From positions 2,512,424-2,576,423 of the forward strand of contig JAHBUP010000001.1 in the NCBI GenBank assembly GCA_019638015.1: a stretch of DNA of 64,000 bases. The letters are read 5' to 3'. This document shows, piece by piece, positions 1-8,917 of this stretch. Each line of letters opens with the position of its first letter. Position 1 is the stretch's first letter. This stretch comes from Melioribacteraceae bacterium. Lineage in GTDB: Bacteria; Bacteroidota; Ignavibacteria; Ignavibacteriales; Melioribacteraceae. The notes beneath the pieces are model-generated. The model had not been told where the DNA came from and did not search any database. It saw nothing but the letters and a program-made list of their open reading frames with translations. A program made the translations under genes and the position numbers.

Positions 1-1
1 A

Positions 2-505
2 TTTCCTAGCGGTTCGGTTGAAGATAGAATTGTATGGATGCATGTTGAAGCAGTAGATGAAAAAGGTAATGTGTATCATCTTCCGGTTGATAAAAAAGGA
101 TTTACAGGAGAAGAATATACAATTGGCAGTGATGTTCTGGCTTATCAGGATATGGGAATTGCTTTAGATCAGCCGGATTTTAAGGGAGTTCAGAGAGATG
201 GGATACCAATTGGTGATAGAATTTTTAGAATGCCCTATTTCGATCCACAAGGTAGGATGACAATTCAACAATGGAATACTTCCTCGCTTGGTGTAGATTA
301 TAGAATTGGTCCTAGAGAGACGAAAATTGAAACTTGCACTTTTAATCTACCCGATACATTACCCCCCGGTAAATTAATTGTGAGGGCTGTATTAAATTAT
401 CAACTTTTAGTGAAGCCGGTAGCTGATTTTTTAGGAGTTCCGGAATCAGAATCTGCAATAGTGAAAGTAAATGAACATTCAACTGAAATTACAATTCTTC
501 CATAG
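2..505 (+). CDS. C-terminal part of a secreted cytochrome-like protein (cut by window start)
   Basis: The reading frame is open from base 2, upstream of the first Met at 38, so the gene starts outside the window and this is its last ~167 residues. The visible part begins FPSGSVEDRIVWMHVEA and looks beta-rich. FP(S/T)GS...R..W..VE segments are typical of the C-terminal domain of multiheme cytochrome c family proteins. No CxxCH heme motif lies in the visible part, so the cytochrome assignment rests on this resemblance only. It ends eight bases before the heme-protein gene at 514, which supports a shared redox/outer-membrane operon. The alternative is a non-heme secreted beta-sandwich domain. 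Confidence 0.55.
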   Translation, partial: FPSGSVEDRIVWMHVEAVDEKGNVYHLPVDKKGFTGEEYTIGSDVLAYQDMGIALDQPDFKGVQRDGIPIGDRIFRMPYFDPQGRMTIQQWNTSSLGVDYRIGPRETKIETCTFNLPDTLPPGKLIVRAVLNYQLLVKPVADFLGVPESESAIVKVNEHSTEITILP

Positions 506-513
506 GTGAAATC

Positions 514-1233
514 ATGAAAAACATTACAAGTAAAATAAGTATTGTGTTGTTTATAATTTTTATAACATCATCAGTTATAGATGCAATACCTGCATTCGGA
601 AGAAAATATCAGATGAGCTGTCAAACATGCCACGCACCATTTCCAAAATTAAAAGCCTATGGCGAGGAATTCGCGGGTAACGGATTTGTATTAGCCGATA
701 AAGATGCGCCCCGTTATTATATGCCAACCGGAGATGATCAACTATCTTTGATTCGTGATATCCCACTGGCTCTGCGTCTTGAAGGTTATGTAACTTATAA
801 TAACCGACAATCAAAACAGATTGATTTTACAGCACCAAATATTCTAAAGATACTTTCAGGTGGAGCCCTAACTGATAATGTTGCTTACTACTTTTATTTC
901 TTTTTCAGCGAGCGGGGTGAGGTTGCAGGTATAGAAGACGCGTTCATAATGTTTAATAATTTATTTGATACAGAAGTTGATTTAATTGTTGGACAATTTC
1001 AGGTTAGCGATCCCCTTTTCAAGAGAGAATTAAGATTGACTTTAGAGGATTATAATATCTATAAAGTCAAAACTGGATATGCCAAAGCTGATTTGAGTTA
1101 TGACAGAGGAATTATGCTAACCTATGGTTTGCCCAGCGGTACGACTTTACATTTCAGATCACTAATGGAAATGGAATTGGGCATGCCAGTAATTTGCGTG
1201 TATTCGATAATGATAAAAATAAAATATTTGTAG
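514..1233 (+). CDS. Monoheme cytochrome c/outer-membrane beta-barrel protein, N-terminal part (frameshifted)
   Basis: N-terminal fragment of one gene that continues in another frame at 1194-1685. It has a signal peptide (residues ~7-24) followed by a single c-type heme motif CQTCH at residues 36-40 in the context CHAPFPKLKAYGEEF. That context is known from secreted proteins that join one heme to a predicted outer-membrane beta-barrel. The rest has barrel-like alternating segments (LRLEGYVTYNNR, DLIVGQFQVSDP). The coherent protein runs to about residue 215 (GTTLHF). The last ~25 residues are out-of-frame sequence caused by one missing base near 1151-1158. Likely role: outer-membrane heme protein or porin in extracellular electron transfer or respiration; inferred. 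Confidence 0.7.
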   Translation: MKNITSKISIVLFIIFITSSVIDAIPAFGRKYQMSCQTCHAPFPKLKAYGEEFAGNGFVLADKDAPRYYMPTGDDQLSLIRDIPLALRLEGYVTYNNRQSKQIDFTAPNILKILSGGALTDNVAYYFYFFFSERGEVAGIEDAFIMFNNLFDTEVDLIVGQFQVSDPLFKRELRLTLEDYNIYKVKTGYAKADLSYDRGIMLTYGLPSGTTLHFRSLMEMELGMPVICVYSIMIKIKYL

Positions 1234-1685
1234 GAAGAATTTCTCAAGAAATCAATGAATGGTTTAGAATTGGTGGATTTGGATTGTATGGCAAAGAGAA
1301 TTTGGAGAATTCTCTTAATATGAAATTTACAAATACCGTTTCTGTTTGGGGTCCCGATTTTTCAATTATCCCTTCAGATAAATTAGAACTCAATTTTCAA
1401 TATCTGCAGAGAACAGATAAAAAACCTGATCTATTCTTAAATGACTTAAAAACAAGCGGCGGATTTGGAGAACTTATCTATATGCCTAAAGGTGATGAAA
1501 GCAAATGGTATGCGGTTGCGCTTTATAATTGGACTGATTCGGATGATAAATCGCTAAAGTACAGTACAGGAACTCTGAGTTTAGGGTATATGCTGAGACG
1601 CAACATAAGATTGATCGGTGAATATACCTATGATACTGAAAGAAAATTTGGACAGTTTTCAGTTGGAGTAATTTCTGCTTTCTAA
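1194..1685 (+). CDS. Monoheme cytochrome c/beta-barrel protein, C-terminal part (after frameshift)
   Basis: This is the continuation of the gene at 514. Read upstream of 1194, the frame gives TFQITNGNGIGHASN, which joins smoothly to GTTLHF of the first fragment. The intact protein would be about 390 residues. It shows repeated amphipathic beta-strand patterns (KIFVGRISQEINEWFRIGG, NIRLIGEYTYDTER) and ends in FGQFSVGVISAF with a terminal Phe, as outer-membrane barrels usually do. No start signal of its own is evident: the TTG at 1194 is an internal Leu. The gene is either a pseudogene or carries a one-base sequencing or assembly deletion. The clean agreement on both sides favours a recent or artefactual event. 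Confidence 0.65.
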   Translation: MRVFDNDKNKIFVGRISQEINEWFRIGGFGLYGKENLENSLNMKFTNTVSVWGPDFSIIPSDKLELNFQYLQRTDKKPDLFLNDLKTSGGFGELIYMPKGDESKWYAVALYNWTDSDDKSLKYSTGTLSLGYMLRRNIRLIGEYTYDTERKFGQFSVGVISAF

Positions 1686-1708
1686 AAAAAATATTTAATT
1701 GGTAACAA

Positions 1709-1731
1709 GAGGGCAATTGATCATTGCCCTC
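1709..1731 (+). terminator. Hairpin after the heme-protein gene
   Basis: Perfect 9-bp stem (GAGGGCAAT at 1709-1717 with ATTGCCCTC at 1723-1731) and a 5-base loop, 24 bases after the stop codon. No T-run follows on the plus strand, so termination is likely but not classical. Confidence 0.4.
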
Positions 1732-1744
1732 ACTAATAAAAAAA

Positions 1745-1767
1745 GGGCGCCCCTTACGGGTACGCCC
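1745..1767 (-). terminator. Intrinsic terminator of the TonB receptor/T9SS protein operon
   Basis: GGGCG (1745-1749) pairs with CGCCC (1763-1767), with an inner CCC/GGG pair and a TTAC loop. On the minus strand the stem is followed directly by seven T. It lies 25 bases past the stop of the minus-strand gene at 1792. Confidence 0.75.
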
Positions 1768-1791
1768 AGAGAGAGAGAAGATTTTACAGAT

Positions 1792-3387
1792 TTATTTTAT
1801 TAACATCATTTTTTTAGTCATTACTGAACCGTTAGCTTCAAGCCTATAAACATAAACACCGGTCGATAAATTATTCGCGTTCCATTCAACCGAATAACTA
1901 CCTGCTGATTTGAATCCATTAACTAATTCTGCTACTTCCTGCCCCAGCATATTATAAACTACTAATTTTATATTCCCCTCTTTAGGCAGTGCAAATTTAA
2001 TATTAGTTGTTGGGTTGAAAGGATTTGGATAGTTCTGAGCTAATTCAAACGAAGCTGGAATTGAATTATTAAAATCTTCTTTAATATCAGTTGTGAAAAT
2101 TTTGAAACTACTCCAGCCTTCTGTCCAGTTCTTTGTACCGAATGCTCCAACAAATGTAGCTGTGGGATCAAAGAAACCATCATTCGGAGGAGTTGCTCCA
2201 CCTGTAAATACTGGTGAACCGGCCTGAGGCATTGGATTTGGATTTGCGATATTAAAAGGATCAATCAATTTTATGTCATTATTTTCACCAAAAGCTCTAC
2301 CGCCATTATTTGTAAACCAAGTGCTCATTTCTGTTTGAAATGTTGCGTCTGTTGATCTGAAATTATTTAATACTGAGCCAGCTACTATACTGTTCTTAAT
2401 ATACATACCACCACTTTTAGCATCGGCTACTGTATTTGTACCATCTACCAATATGCCATCTGGCCATCCCATCACTAAAGCATTGTTTATCTTGTTCTGT
2501 GATGATCTTCTTAAATGCATCCCTCTTCTATACAATGCATTGTACTGTGTGCTCTTTGTCGCTGCCGGTCCTATTAATGTTACGTTGTACCAGGTAGGAC
2601 TTGTTCTTGGATTGTTGGTTGAACCTGTTCCATCATTATCTGATTCAAATCCATTCGATTGTGATTGATCTGCTATCTGTGGATCTCTAACTGATAACAA
2701 ATATTGTAATTTTCCATTATATCCGAAGTCTGTGTCAAAATCATCATCCCAGCCTCTGTAGGCTATCAAGTATTTTGCGTTTACTGTGCCGCCAAACCAT
2801 TCAAATGAATCATCGCCGCAATAACTTACTTGAATATATTCTAATTTTGTTCCTCTGCCTACTCCACCAAGTGTTAATCCATTTATTTCATTATTTGGCG
2901 AATAAGCTATTCCCGGATACTCTATTCTTACATATCTTATTATCCCGCTGTTATCTTCCGGATCATTACCGCCATATTCGTCCGATGGTCCTTCTATCTT
3001 TGCGGTTCCACCGGCAACATTTATTGGAGCTTTTCCTAAAATTATTATTCCGCCCCAATCGCCATATGATGGCGCTCGGCTTGAGCCTGCTTTTGTAAAT
3101 TCGGAGGTAAATACTATTGGGTTTGTTTCAGCGCCATTCGCAAATATCTTTCCGCCAGGTTTTACAATTAACGAACCCTGTGTTGCATTCTCACCAAAGA
3201 TAATGGTACCAGGTTCGATATTTAATACACCGCCGGATTGAACTCTCACTAATCCTCTTAATAAGTATGTTTTACCTGTGGTGAGATTTACTGTACCGGT
3301 AATATCACCTTCGATAACAACATCTTGACCAAACGTTAAATTAGTAAACAAAACAAAAAACAATAACAATAGTACTTTTTTCATCAT
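1792..3387 (-). CDS. Secreted repeat protein with type A T9SS sorting domain
   Basis: A 531-residue exported protein. It has a signal peptide ([17 protein letters not shown], residues ~4-20) and a body of beta-rich segments ([45 protein letters not shown]) suggestive of a right-handed beta-helix. The last ~80 residues are a classical type A sorting domain ([17 protein letters not shown]... ending MTKKMMLIK), so it should cross the outer membrane by T9SS and be anchored or released. It follows the TonB-dependent receptor by 19 bases, probably as the second gene of that operon and as its surface partner. Binding substrate unknown. The family is common next to TonB receptors in Bacteroidota. Confidence 0.85.
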   Translation of the reverse strand: MMKKVLLLLFFVLFTNLTFGQDVVIEGDITGTVNLTTGKTYLLRGLVRVQSGGVLNIEPGTIIFGENATQGSLIVKPGGKIFANGAETNPIVFTSEFTKAGSSRAPSYGDWGGIIILGKAPINVAGGTAKIEGPSDEYGGNDPEDNSGIIRYVRIEYPGIAYSPNNEINGLTLGGVGRGTKLEYIQVSYCGDDSFEWFGGTVNAKYLIAYRGWDDDFDTDFGYNGKLQYLLSVRDPQIADQSQSNGFESDNDGTGSTNNPRTSPTWYNVTLIGPAATKSTQYNALYRRGMHLRRSSQNKINNALVMGWPDGILVDGTNTVADAKSGGMYIKNSIVAGSVLNNFRSTDATFQTEMSTWFTNNGGRAFGENNDIKLIDPFNIANPNPMPQAGSPVFTGGATPPNDGFFDPTATFVGAFGTKNWTEGWSSFKIFTTDIKEDFNNSIPASFELAQNYPNPFNPTTNIKFALPKEGNIKLVVYNMLGQEVAELVNGFKSAGSYSVEWNANNLSTGVYVYRLEANGSVMTKKMMLIK

Positions 3388-3406
3388 TCCTCCAAATAGT
3401 TATAAA

Positions 3407-6205
3407 TTAAATTTTGTATGAGAGTCCGAAAGAAATCGTTCTCCCTCTTTTATAGCGTTCTGCTATTTTATCGCCTTCTGTAGTTCTTTGAATAAATTTG
3501 TGATCTTGCGCGAGAATATCTTTGAATGCAACTTTAATTGAGAATAAGTCCATTATGTTTTGTGAAAAAGAAAGGTCAACTTGATCTCTTGGTAGTTCAA
3601 CAATATCCCCTAAATTTGCAAAACCTACCCTAGAAATTCTTTCTCCAACACGGTTATGAATAATTGAGGCTGAAGTGCCACTTTCAAAATTTTCGTAGTA
3701 CAAACCTAAATTTGAGATATAATCTGCTTGTCCCTGCATTGCTCTTTCTCTAACTTGAAAACCATTACTGCTTCCACCCAAATCGATAGAGGAGTTGATC
3801 AAAGATAGATTACCAACAAATGATAAATTTTTAAGCGCGCTTGAAATGAATCCTAAATTTTTTCTGAGCTCAAATTCCACACCGTAATTATTAGCTTTAT
3901 CCGCATTCGCGAATGTTCTGAATGGAGCGAATCCGGCAGATGCTACAAGTACTTGCTCAATTGGATTAAGAAATCTTTTGTAGAATACGCTAACGGCAAG
4001 CAGTTCTCCTGGAGCAGGGTAAATTTCATAACGTAAATCATAATTATTTATAAGTGCTCTTTGTAGATTTGTATTTCCTTCAACCAATTCATATAAAAGA
4101 AAATCGAAATAAGTAAATGGAGCAAGTTCTCTAAATTCAGGTCGAGCTAAAGTTTTTGTGAATGCCCCTCTCAAATTCATCGTTTCATTAATTTGCCAGG
4201 TAACATTAAGTGATGGAAGCAGGTCGTTATATCTGGGTTTAACCTCAACCGATTCTCCCGTCAATGTTTGAGAGATCAAGTTTAATTCTGATCTTTCATA
4301 ACGGGCGCCTATTACAAACTTTAGTTTAGAGATCAATTCAAAATCAGTCATGAAATATGCGGCTGTAACCGCTTGATTTGATAAATAGCTATCAGATGGT
4401 TTTGTGATCTCAGTAATTTCGATAAACTGATGATTTATATTTGATGGATCAAAAATTTCTTCAATCGGTTTGAATAATGTTTTTTGTTCTTCGGAAAAAT
4501 TACCGCCGGGAATATTTAGGAATCCAAATACTCTTGCGTCGAAATCACGATTCTTATAATCATGAGCGAAACCAAATTTGAAAGTAGGAAGAGAAGGATT
4601 ATCAAATAATTGTAATTTTATATTAAAACTCGCGCCTCTGTTAAAATCTACAAGATCGCTGAAAAATCTAGTTGAAACTGCCTGATCCAATAGAAACATA
4701 AAAGGTGTATCATATTCGGGATCGCCAACATAGACGTATCTTCTTGCATCAGGTTCTTCTCGTCTTGATCGCGCATAATTCATATTCCAATCAAAACTTA
4801 CTCCACTAAATAATTTTAAATGATGTTCTCCTATCAACTGGGATGAGGAAAGTGAACGTGATACATATCGAAGTGAAGAGACTTTTCTATAATCAGGACT
4901 TAATAAATAATCCCCTTCAAATAGGATGGTCTCACTGTCGGCGCTTTGGTTATAAATATTTTTGAAGCTGATTTTATTGTTGCTTCCTATTTTTAAGCTT
5001 GTATTTAATAAAGCTCCCCACGAAACTGAGTTGTTATAATTGGCACCATTAAATAAATAGCGGGGGCCATCATCAGCATAATTATTTCTTTCAAGCTGTT
5101 TAATTTCATCAGAGTTTGAATAACTTAATGAAGCTATATACCCAAAAACATTTTCACCAAATTCATGTTTGTTGCCAAGATTTATTTTTAAACTTCCACC
5201 CACCGGGGCTTTAGAAGTTTTTGTATTCCAGTTATTCGCGAATGATCTTCCAATACTTTGTAATTCATCCTTTGTAAAACTTGTCCTATCTAAACGTCGA
5301 TCTGGGATTAGCGATGGCAATGACCTAGTTCCATCATCAAACCCCAGCCAATCTTTAGCTCCACCGGCATATCCAAAAAATTCTTTATTTGTGGTTGTTG
5401 TGTTGTAAGCTGTAGATGCGCTAAAATCAAAAATAAATTTCGATGGAAATTCAATTGTATTAATCTCTACTAAACCTCCGGTAAAGTCTGCTGGTTTATC
5501 GGGAGTAAATGTTTTTGAAGTTAAAATATTCTCAATTAAACTTGCCGGGAATAAATCATATGAAAAACTTTTTTTCTCAGGATCGGTACTTGGCAGGTTG
5601 GAACCATTTAGCATTGTATTATTATATCGATCTCCAACACCTCTCACAAAAGCGTATTTGCCATCAGTAATGGTAACCCCAGTCATTCTTTTTAGAACAT
5701 CTGTTCCATCAGAACTATTATTCTTACTGATTAATTCAGCGCTGAGACCATCAACAATATTTAACGAGTTTTTTTGAATATTAAGAACTGCGCCCTCCGA
5801 GCTCTTAATCATATCCGCTGTAATTACAACTTCGGCTAAATTTGTTGATGTTGGTTCAAGCGTTACGTTAATGATGGTCTCTTTTCCATCGCCAACAATA
5901 ACATTCTGTATTGTAACGGGGTTATAGGAAACGAAGGACACCTTTAAATCATATGTTCCACTAGGCACAGCTTTAATTGAAAAAACACCATCTAAATCAG
6001 TGGAGCTTCCAAAATTAGTCCCGAGTAAAATTACATTAGCGCCAATCAATGATTCATTGTTTGATTTATCAATTACTTTTCCACTAACCGATCCTTTTGA
6101 CTGGGCAAAAGAATCAGTACCCGCAATTGCGAGTAATAGGAAAAATAATATGAGTTTAATTTGGGGCATAAATCCTGGCATAACTATTTTGTTAATTAGT
6201 TTCAT
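3407..6205 (-). CDS. TonB-dependent receptor with CarboxypepD_reg-like domain
   Basis: A 932-residue outer-membrane receptor for active uptake powered by TonB-ExbBD. Order: signal peptide (residues ~15-35); a CarboxypepD_reg-like domain (GSVSGKVIDKSNNESLIGANVILLG, ~38-125); plug domain (~150-260, with DVLKRMTGVTITDGKYAFVRGVGDRYN); then a large 22-strand-type barrel ending RTISFGLSYKI. The ATG at 6205 is preceded by a GAGAGAGAG stretch. It is the first gene of an operon with the T9SS-exported protein at 1792, an arrangement expected for binding plus import of one nutrient. The substrate (metal complex, phosphate ester, glycan or other) cannot be read from the sequence, and no regulator or anti-sigma gene adjoins it. 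Confidence 0.9.
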   Translation of the reverse strand: MKLINKIVMPGFMPQIKLILFFLLLAIAGTDSFAQSKGSVSGKVIDKSNNESLIGANVILLGTNFGSSTDLDGVFSIKAVPSGTYDLKVSFVSYNPVTIQNVIVGDGKETIINVTLEPTSTNLAEVVITADMIKSSEGAVLNIQKNSLNIVDGLSAELISKNNSSDGTDVLKRMTGVTITDGKYAFVRGVGDRYNNTMLNGSNLPSTDPEKKSFSYDLFPASLIENILTSKTFTPDKPADFTGGLVEINTIEFPSKFIFDFSASTAYNTTTTNKEFFGYAGGAKDWLGFDDGTRSLPSLIPDRRLDRTSFTKDELQSIGRSFANNWNTKTSKAPVGGSLKINLGNKHEFGENVFGYIASLSYSNSDEIKQLERNNYADDGPRYLFNGANYNNSVSWGALLNTSLKIGSNNKISFKNIYNQSADSETILFEGDYLLSPDYRKVSSLRYVSRSLSSSQLIGEHHLKLFSGVSFDWNMNYARSRREEPDARRYVYVGDPEYDTPFMFLLDQAVSTRFFSDLVDFNRGASFNIKLQLFDNPSLPTFKFGFAHDYKNRDFDARVFGFLNIPGGNFSEEQKTLFKPIEEIFDPSNINHQFIEITEITKPSDSYLSNQAVTAAYFMTDFELISKLKFVIGARYERSELNLISQTLTGESVEVKPRYNDLLPSLNVTWQINETMNLRGAFTKTLARPEFRELAPFTYFDFLLYELVEGNTNLQRALINNYDLRYEIYPAPGELLAVSVFYKRFLNPIEQVLVASAGFAPFRTFANADKANNYGVEFELRKNLGFISSALKNLSFVGNLSLINSSIDLGGSSNGFQVRERAMQGQADYISNLGLYYENFESGTSASIIHNRVGERISRVGFANLGDIVELPRDQVDLSFSQNIMDLFSIKVAFKDILAQDHKFIQRTTEGDKIAERYKRGRTISFGLSYKI

Positions 6206-6327
6206 TTTTCTCTCTCTCTATTGAAAAATTTTGATGGGCGAAAGTTAGGTTTGTAATATTAACTCAATGTTAAGTCGATGTGAACTTACTATTAAGTTTA
6301 AAGATAGGGACGAAGAATTTTAATCCA

Positions 6328-7161
6328 TTAAGTTTTAACTATAAGCTCCCCCCTTCCCCACTCGGAAAGTTTGCCAGAAATGAATTGTATCACCTGTTCA
6401 TGTTCCGCGCTGCCATTACCTGAGACTGTAATTGGCTCACCAAATGAGATGTGAACTTTTTTGGATGGATCAATTTTACCAACTTCTTTTATTATTTTTC
6501 CATTTCCCCATGCATCAGTCAATAAAGCTAAGGGAATTATTGGAATATTGTTTCTTTTTGCGAGTTTTACCCCTAATGAATTAAATAGAGAAGAATCAAA
6601 AAATTGTGATCGAGTCTTCTGCGGAAATATAATAATCGATTTACCGGCTTGAATTTTTTTTGAACCTTCTTCCATTACTATTTTTAAATCTTCACGTGGA
6701 TTCTCTCTTCCAACCAAAATTGGATCACGCGCTAAAGCTATCGGACCAAACAATGGATACTTGCTCAATTCTTCCTTTATAACATATACAACTTTCTTAA
6801 TTGGATGTATTAAACTTGGCAGTGCCATTGTTTCGAGTGTGCTCATATGATTTCCAATAAACAAAACGGGGCCGTCAACTGTGTATAAATTTTCGAGTCC
6901 TTCAAAATTCATCTCTACACCTGAATATTCGAGGGCATTTATTACGTCAATTGATGAGCCAACCCAGCGGTAATCATCATAAATACCTCTTCGGGCTAAT
7001 CGGTTACTTCTTATAACAATCATTAACAATCTCGAAAAGAAAGAGAGTGATGGAAAACTATTTTTATTTATATCCGAATTGTCAGTTCTATATGATGAGT
7101 TTTGAGAATATTTGGAGAATAAACTATTGTTTGCCATAATTGTGTCCAAATTGTTTTCCAA
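6328..7161 (-). CDS. Lysophospholipid (1-acylglycerol-3-phosphate) acyltransferase family protein
   Basis: A PlsC-superfamily acyltransferase of 277 residues, expected to transfer an acyl group to a lysophospholipid or related acceptor at the inner membrane. The catalytic block reads NHMSTLE (His105, Glu110), i.e. HX4E instead of the usual HX4D. The acceptor-binding block reads IIIFPQKTRS rather than FPEGTRS, and a later block PIIPLALLTDAWGNG is well formed. These substitutions resemble a distinct subfamily rather than decay. The first ~35 residues are Asn/Ser-rich and poorly structured, so the ATG at 7137 (MANNSLF) is an alternative start. It stands alone on the minus strand, divergent from the peptidase gene at 7274. 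Confidence 0.75.
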   Translation of the reverse strand: MENNLDTIMANNSLFSKYSQNSSYRTDNSDINKNSFPSLSFFSRLLMIVIRSNRLARRGIYDDYRWVGSSIDVINALEYSGVEMNFEGLENLYTVDGPVLFIGNHMSTLETMALPSLIHPIKKVVYVIKEELSKYPLFGPIALARDPILVGRENPREDLKIVMEEGSKKIQAGKSIIIFPQKTRSQFFDSSLFNSLGVKLAKRNNIPIIPLALLTDAWGNGKIIKEVGKIDPSKKVHISFGEPITVSGNGSAEHEQVIQFISGKLSEWGRGELIVKT

Positions 7162-7273
7162 AATTTAAGGAGAAATTTGCTGGTTATTTTTATTCAGCAA
7201 TTAATTTTTATTTTGTTGTTATAAATTTCCTATTTTTTTAATGGATTTCAAATTAATTAACCAATAGAATTTA

Positions 7274-8917
7274 ATGAATAAATTAATTTTCACTTTAATA
7301 CTGGCCACGACTTCGCTAATATATACCCAGACCGATACGGTTGATTTAAGATCATTAATTAGCAAGGATCAACTAATACGTCATTTAAACTTTTTGGGAA
7401 GCGATTTATTTGAGGGAAGAGCCCCAGGCACCTTGGGTGGAAATCTCACAGCTAAATATCTTGCTCTCGAATTTGACAAATTCAAACTAACTCCCAAAGG
7501 AAATGATGGAACATTCTATCAAAATATTCCGCTTCAAAGTAAACAGCCAGTTCGATCATCTAAATTAAAACTTCATTTGGATGATGAAATTATTACATGC
7601 AGTTTATATGAAGATTTTTTAATCTATGGAACCGGATCACAATTTTATATACCCGATTCAGTGGAATTAATTTTTGTTGGCTATGGAATAGTAGCACCCG
7701 AATTTGATTACAATGATTATCAAAATTTTGACGTAAATAATAAAATTGTTGTGTTTGTTGAGGGGGAGCCTATCTCTCTCGATTCAACATATTTTGATGG
7801 TGATTATCCCACCATTTATAGTTTACCTGAAGCAAAACAAAGAATTGCACTCTCCAGGGGAGCGCTTGGAACTATTTTAATTCCAAACTTATCGCAAGAT
7901 CAAAATTTTAATTGGGAGAAAAAGATTATCGATTTTTCATTCCCAATTATTTCATTTGCGGCATCGGTAAACAAAAGCTTCGATATTTTGATCAATCCTG
8001 AAATCGCTGATCTACTATTTACCGGTACTTCAAAAACAATTGAAAATATAATAGAGATGCACAATAAACATAAAATGGATGCTTTCCCTTTAAATGTTAG
8101 AGTTAGTTTTGCCGGATTTTTTAAAGAAGAATCCTTTTTAAGTCCTAATATTATTGGAATTATAAATGGAAATGACCCAGTACTGAGAGAAAGCTATATT
8201 ATTGTTTCTGCTCATTACGATCACTTAGGAATTGGAAAGTCGGTTCAGGGTGACTCAATTTATAATGGGGTTTTTGATAACGCAATTGGAACTTCGGCGC
8301 TTTTGGAAATGGCTAGAGTTATTTCTGAATATAATTTAGTCTCAAAAAGGTCAATTATATTTATTTTAACCACAGCTGAGGAATTTGGATTGTTGGGATC
8401 AGAGTACTATATACAAAATCCGGTTGTCCCACTTTACAAAACAATCGCAAATCTTAATATTGATGGAATTGCATGTTTCGATAACTTCAAAAGCATAGTA
8501 GGAATTGGTGCAGAGTTTTCTTCACTAAAAAATGATATTAGCAAAATTGCTCAAGAGAGAAATCTAACGGTTACTAATATTCCATTAATCTTTTCAATTA
8601 CAGACGCGTTTTCACAGTCGGATCAAATCTCCTTTGCCAAAGCTGGAGTCCCTTCTATTTTAATTTATGAAGGAATGGATTATGAAAACATATCACAGGA
8701 GGATGGTATTGAATTGATGATTAATTATATCCAAAATATTTATCACACTCCGAAAGATGATCTTACCCTACCAATTAATTTTGACGCTGTTACTCAACAT
8801 GTAGAATTGCTTTTAGGCATAGTGCTACACTTAGCTAATAGTGAGAATGAACCTGAATGGAATGATGGTGTTGTATTTAAGAATGCTCGGTTACGATCCA
8901 AAGCTGAGAGAAGATGA
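7274..8917 (+). CDS. M28 family zinc aminopeptidase with PA-type insert, secreted
   Basis: A 547-residue exported metallopeptidase. It has a short signal peptide (residues 1-18), a region with the look of a protease-associated domain (~100-250, VELIFVGYGIVAPEFDYNDYQ), then the M28 catalytic domain. Metal and catalytic motifs in order: AHYDHLG (~314), DNAIGTSALLE, TTAEEFGLLGSEYY (catalytic Glu-Glu), NLNIDG, and YHTPKDDL as the last His ligand. It probably trims peptides in the periplasm or outside the cell. The stop overlaps the start of the PstS-like gene by four bases (ATGA), so the two are translationally coupled. Metal binding follows family knowledge. Confidence 0.88.
   Translation: MNKLIFTLILATTSLIYTQTDTVDLRSLISKDQLIRHLNFLGSDLFEGRAPGTLGGNLTAKYLALEFDKFKLTPKGNDGTFYQNIPLQSKQPVRSSKLKLHLDDEIITCSLYEDFLIYGTGSQFYIPDSVELIFVGYGIVAPEFDYNDYQNFDVNNKIVVFVEGEPISLDSTYFDGDYPTIYSLPEAKQRIALSRGALGTILIPNLSQDQNFNWEKKIIDFSFPIISFAASVNKSFDILINPEIADLLFTGTSKTIENIIEMHNKHKMDAFPLNVRVSFAGFFKEESFLSPNIIGIINGNDPVLRESYIIVSAHYDHLGIGKSVQGDSIYNGVFDNAIGTSALLEMARVISEYNLVSKRSIIFILTTAEEFGLLGSEYYIQNPVVPLYKTIANLNIDGIACFDNFKSIVGIGAEFSSLKNDISKIAQERNLTVTNIPLIFSITDAFSQSDQISFAKAGVPSILIYEGMDYENISQEDGIELMINYIQNIYHTPKDDLTLPINFDAVTQHVELLLGIVLHLANSENEPEWNDGVVFKNARLRSKAERR

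Noticed and set aside
1709..1767. Two adjacent hairpins as a CRISPR-like or riboswitch element
   Set aside because: They are unrelated stem-loops between convergent genes and are best explained as terminators.
2453..3098. Plus-strand frames inside the T9SS protein gene
   Set aside because: Antisense shadows of the minus-strand gene.
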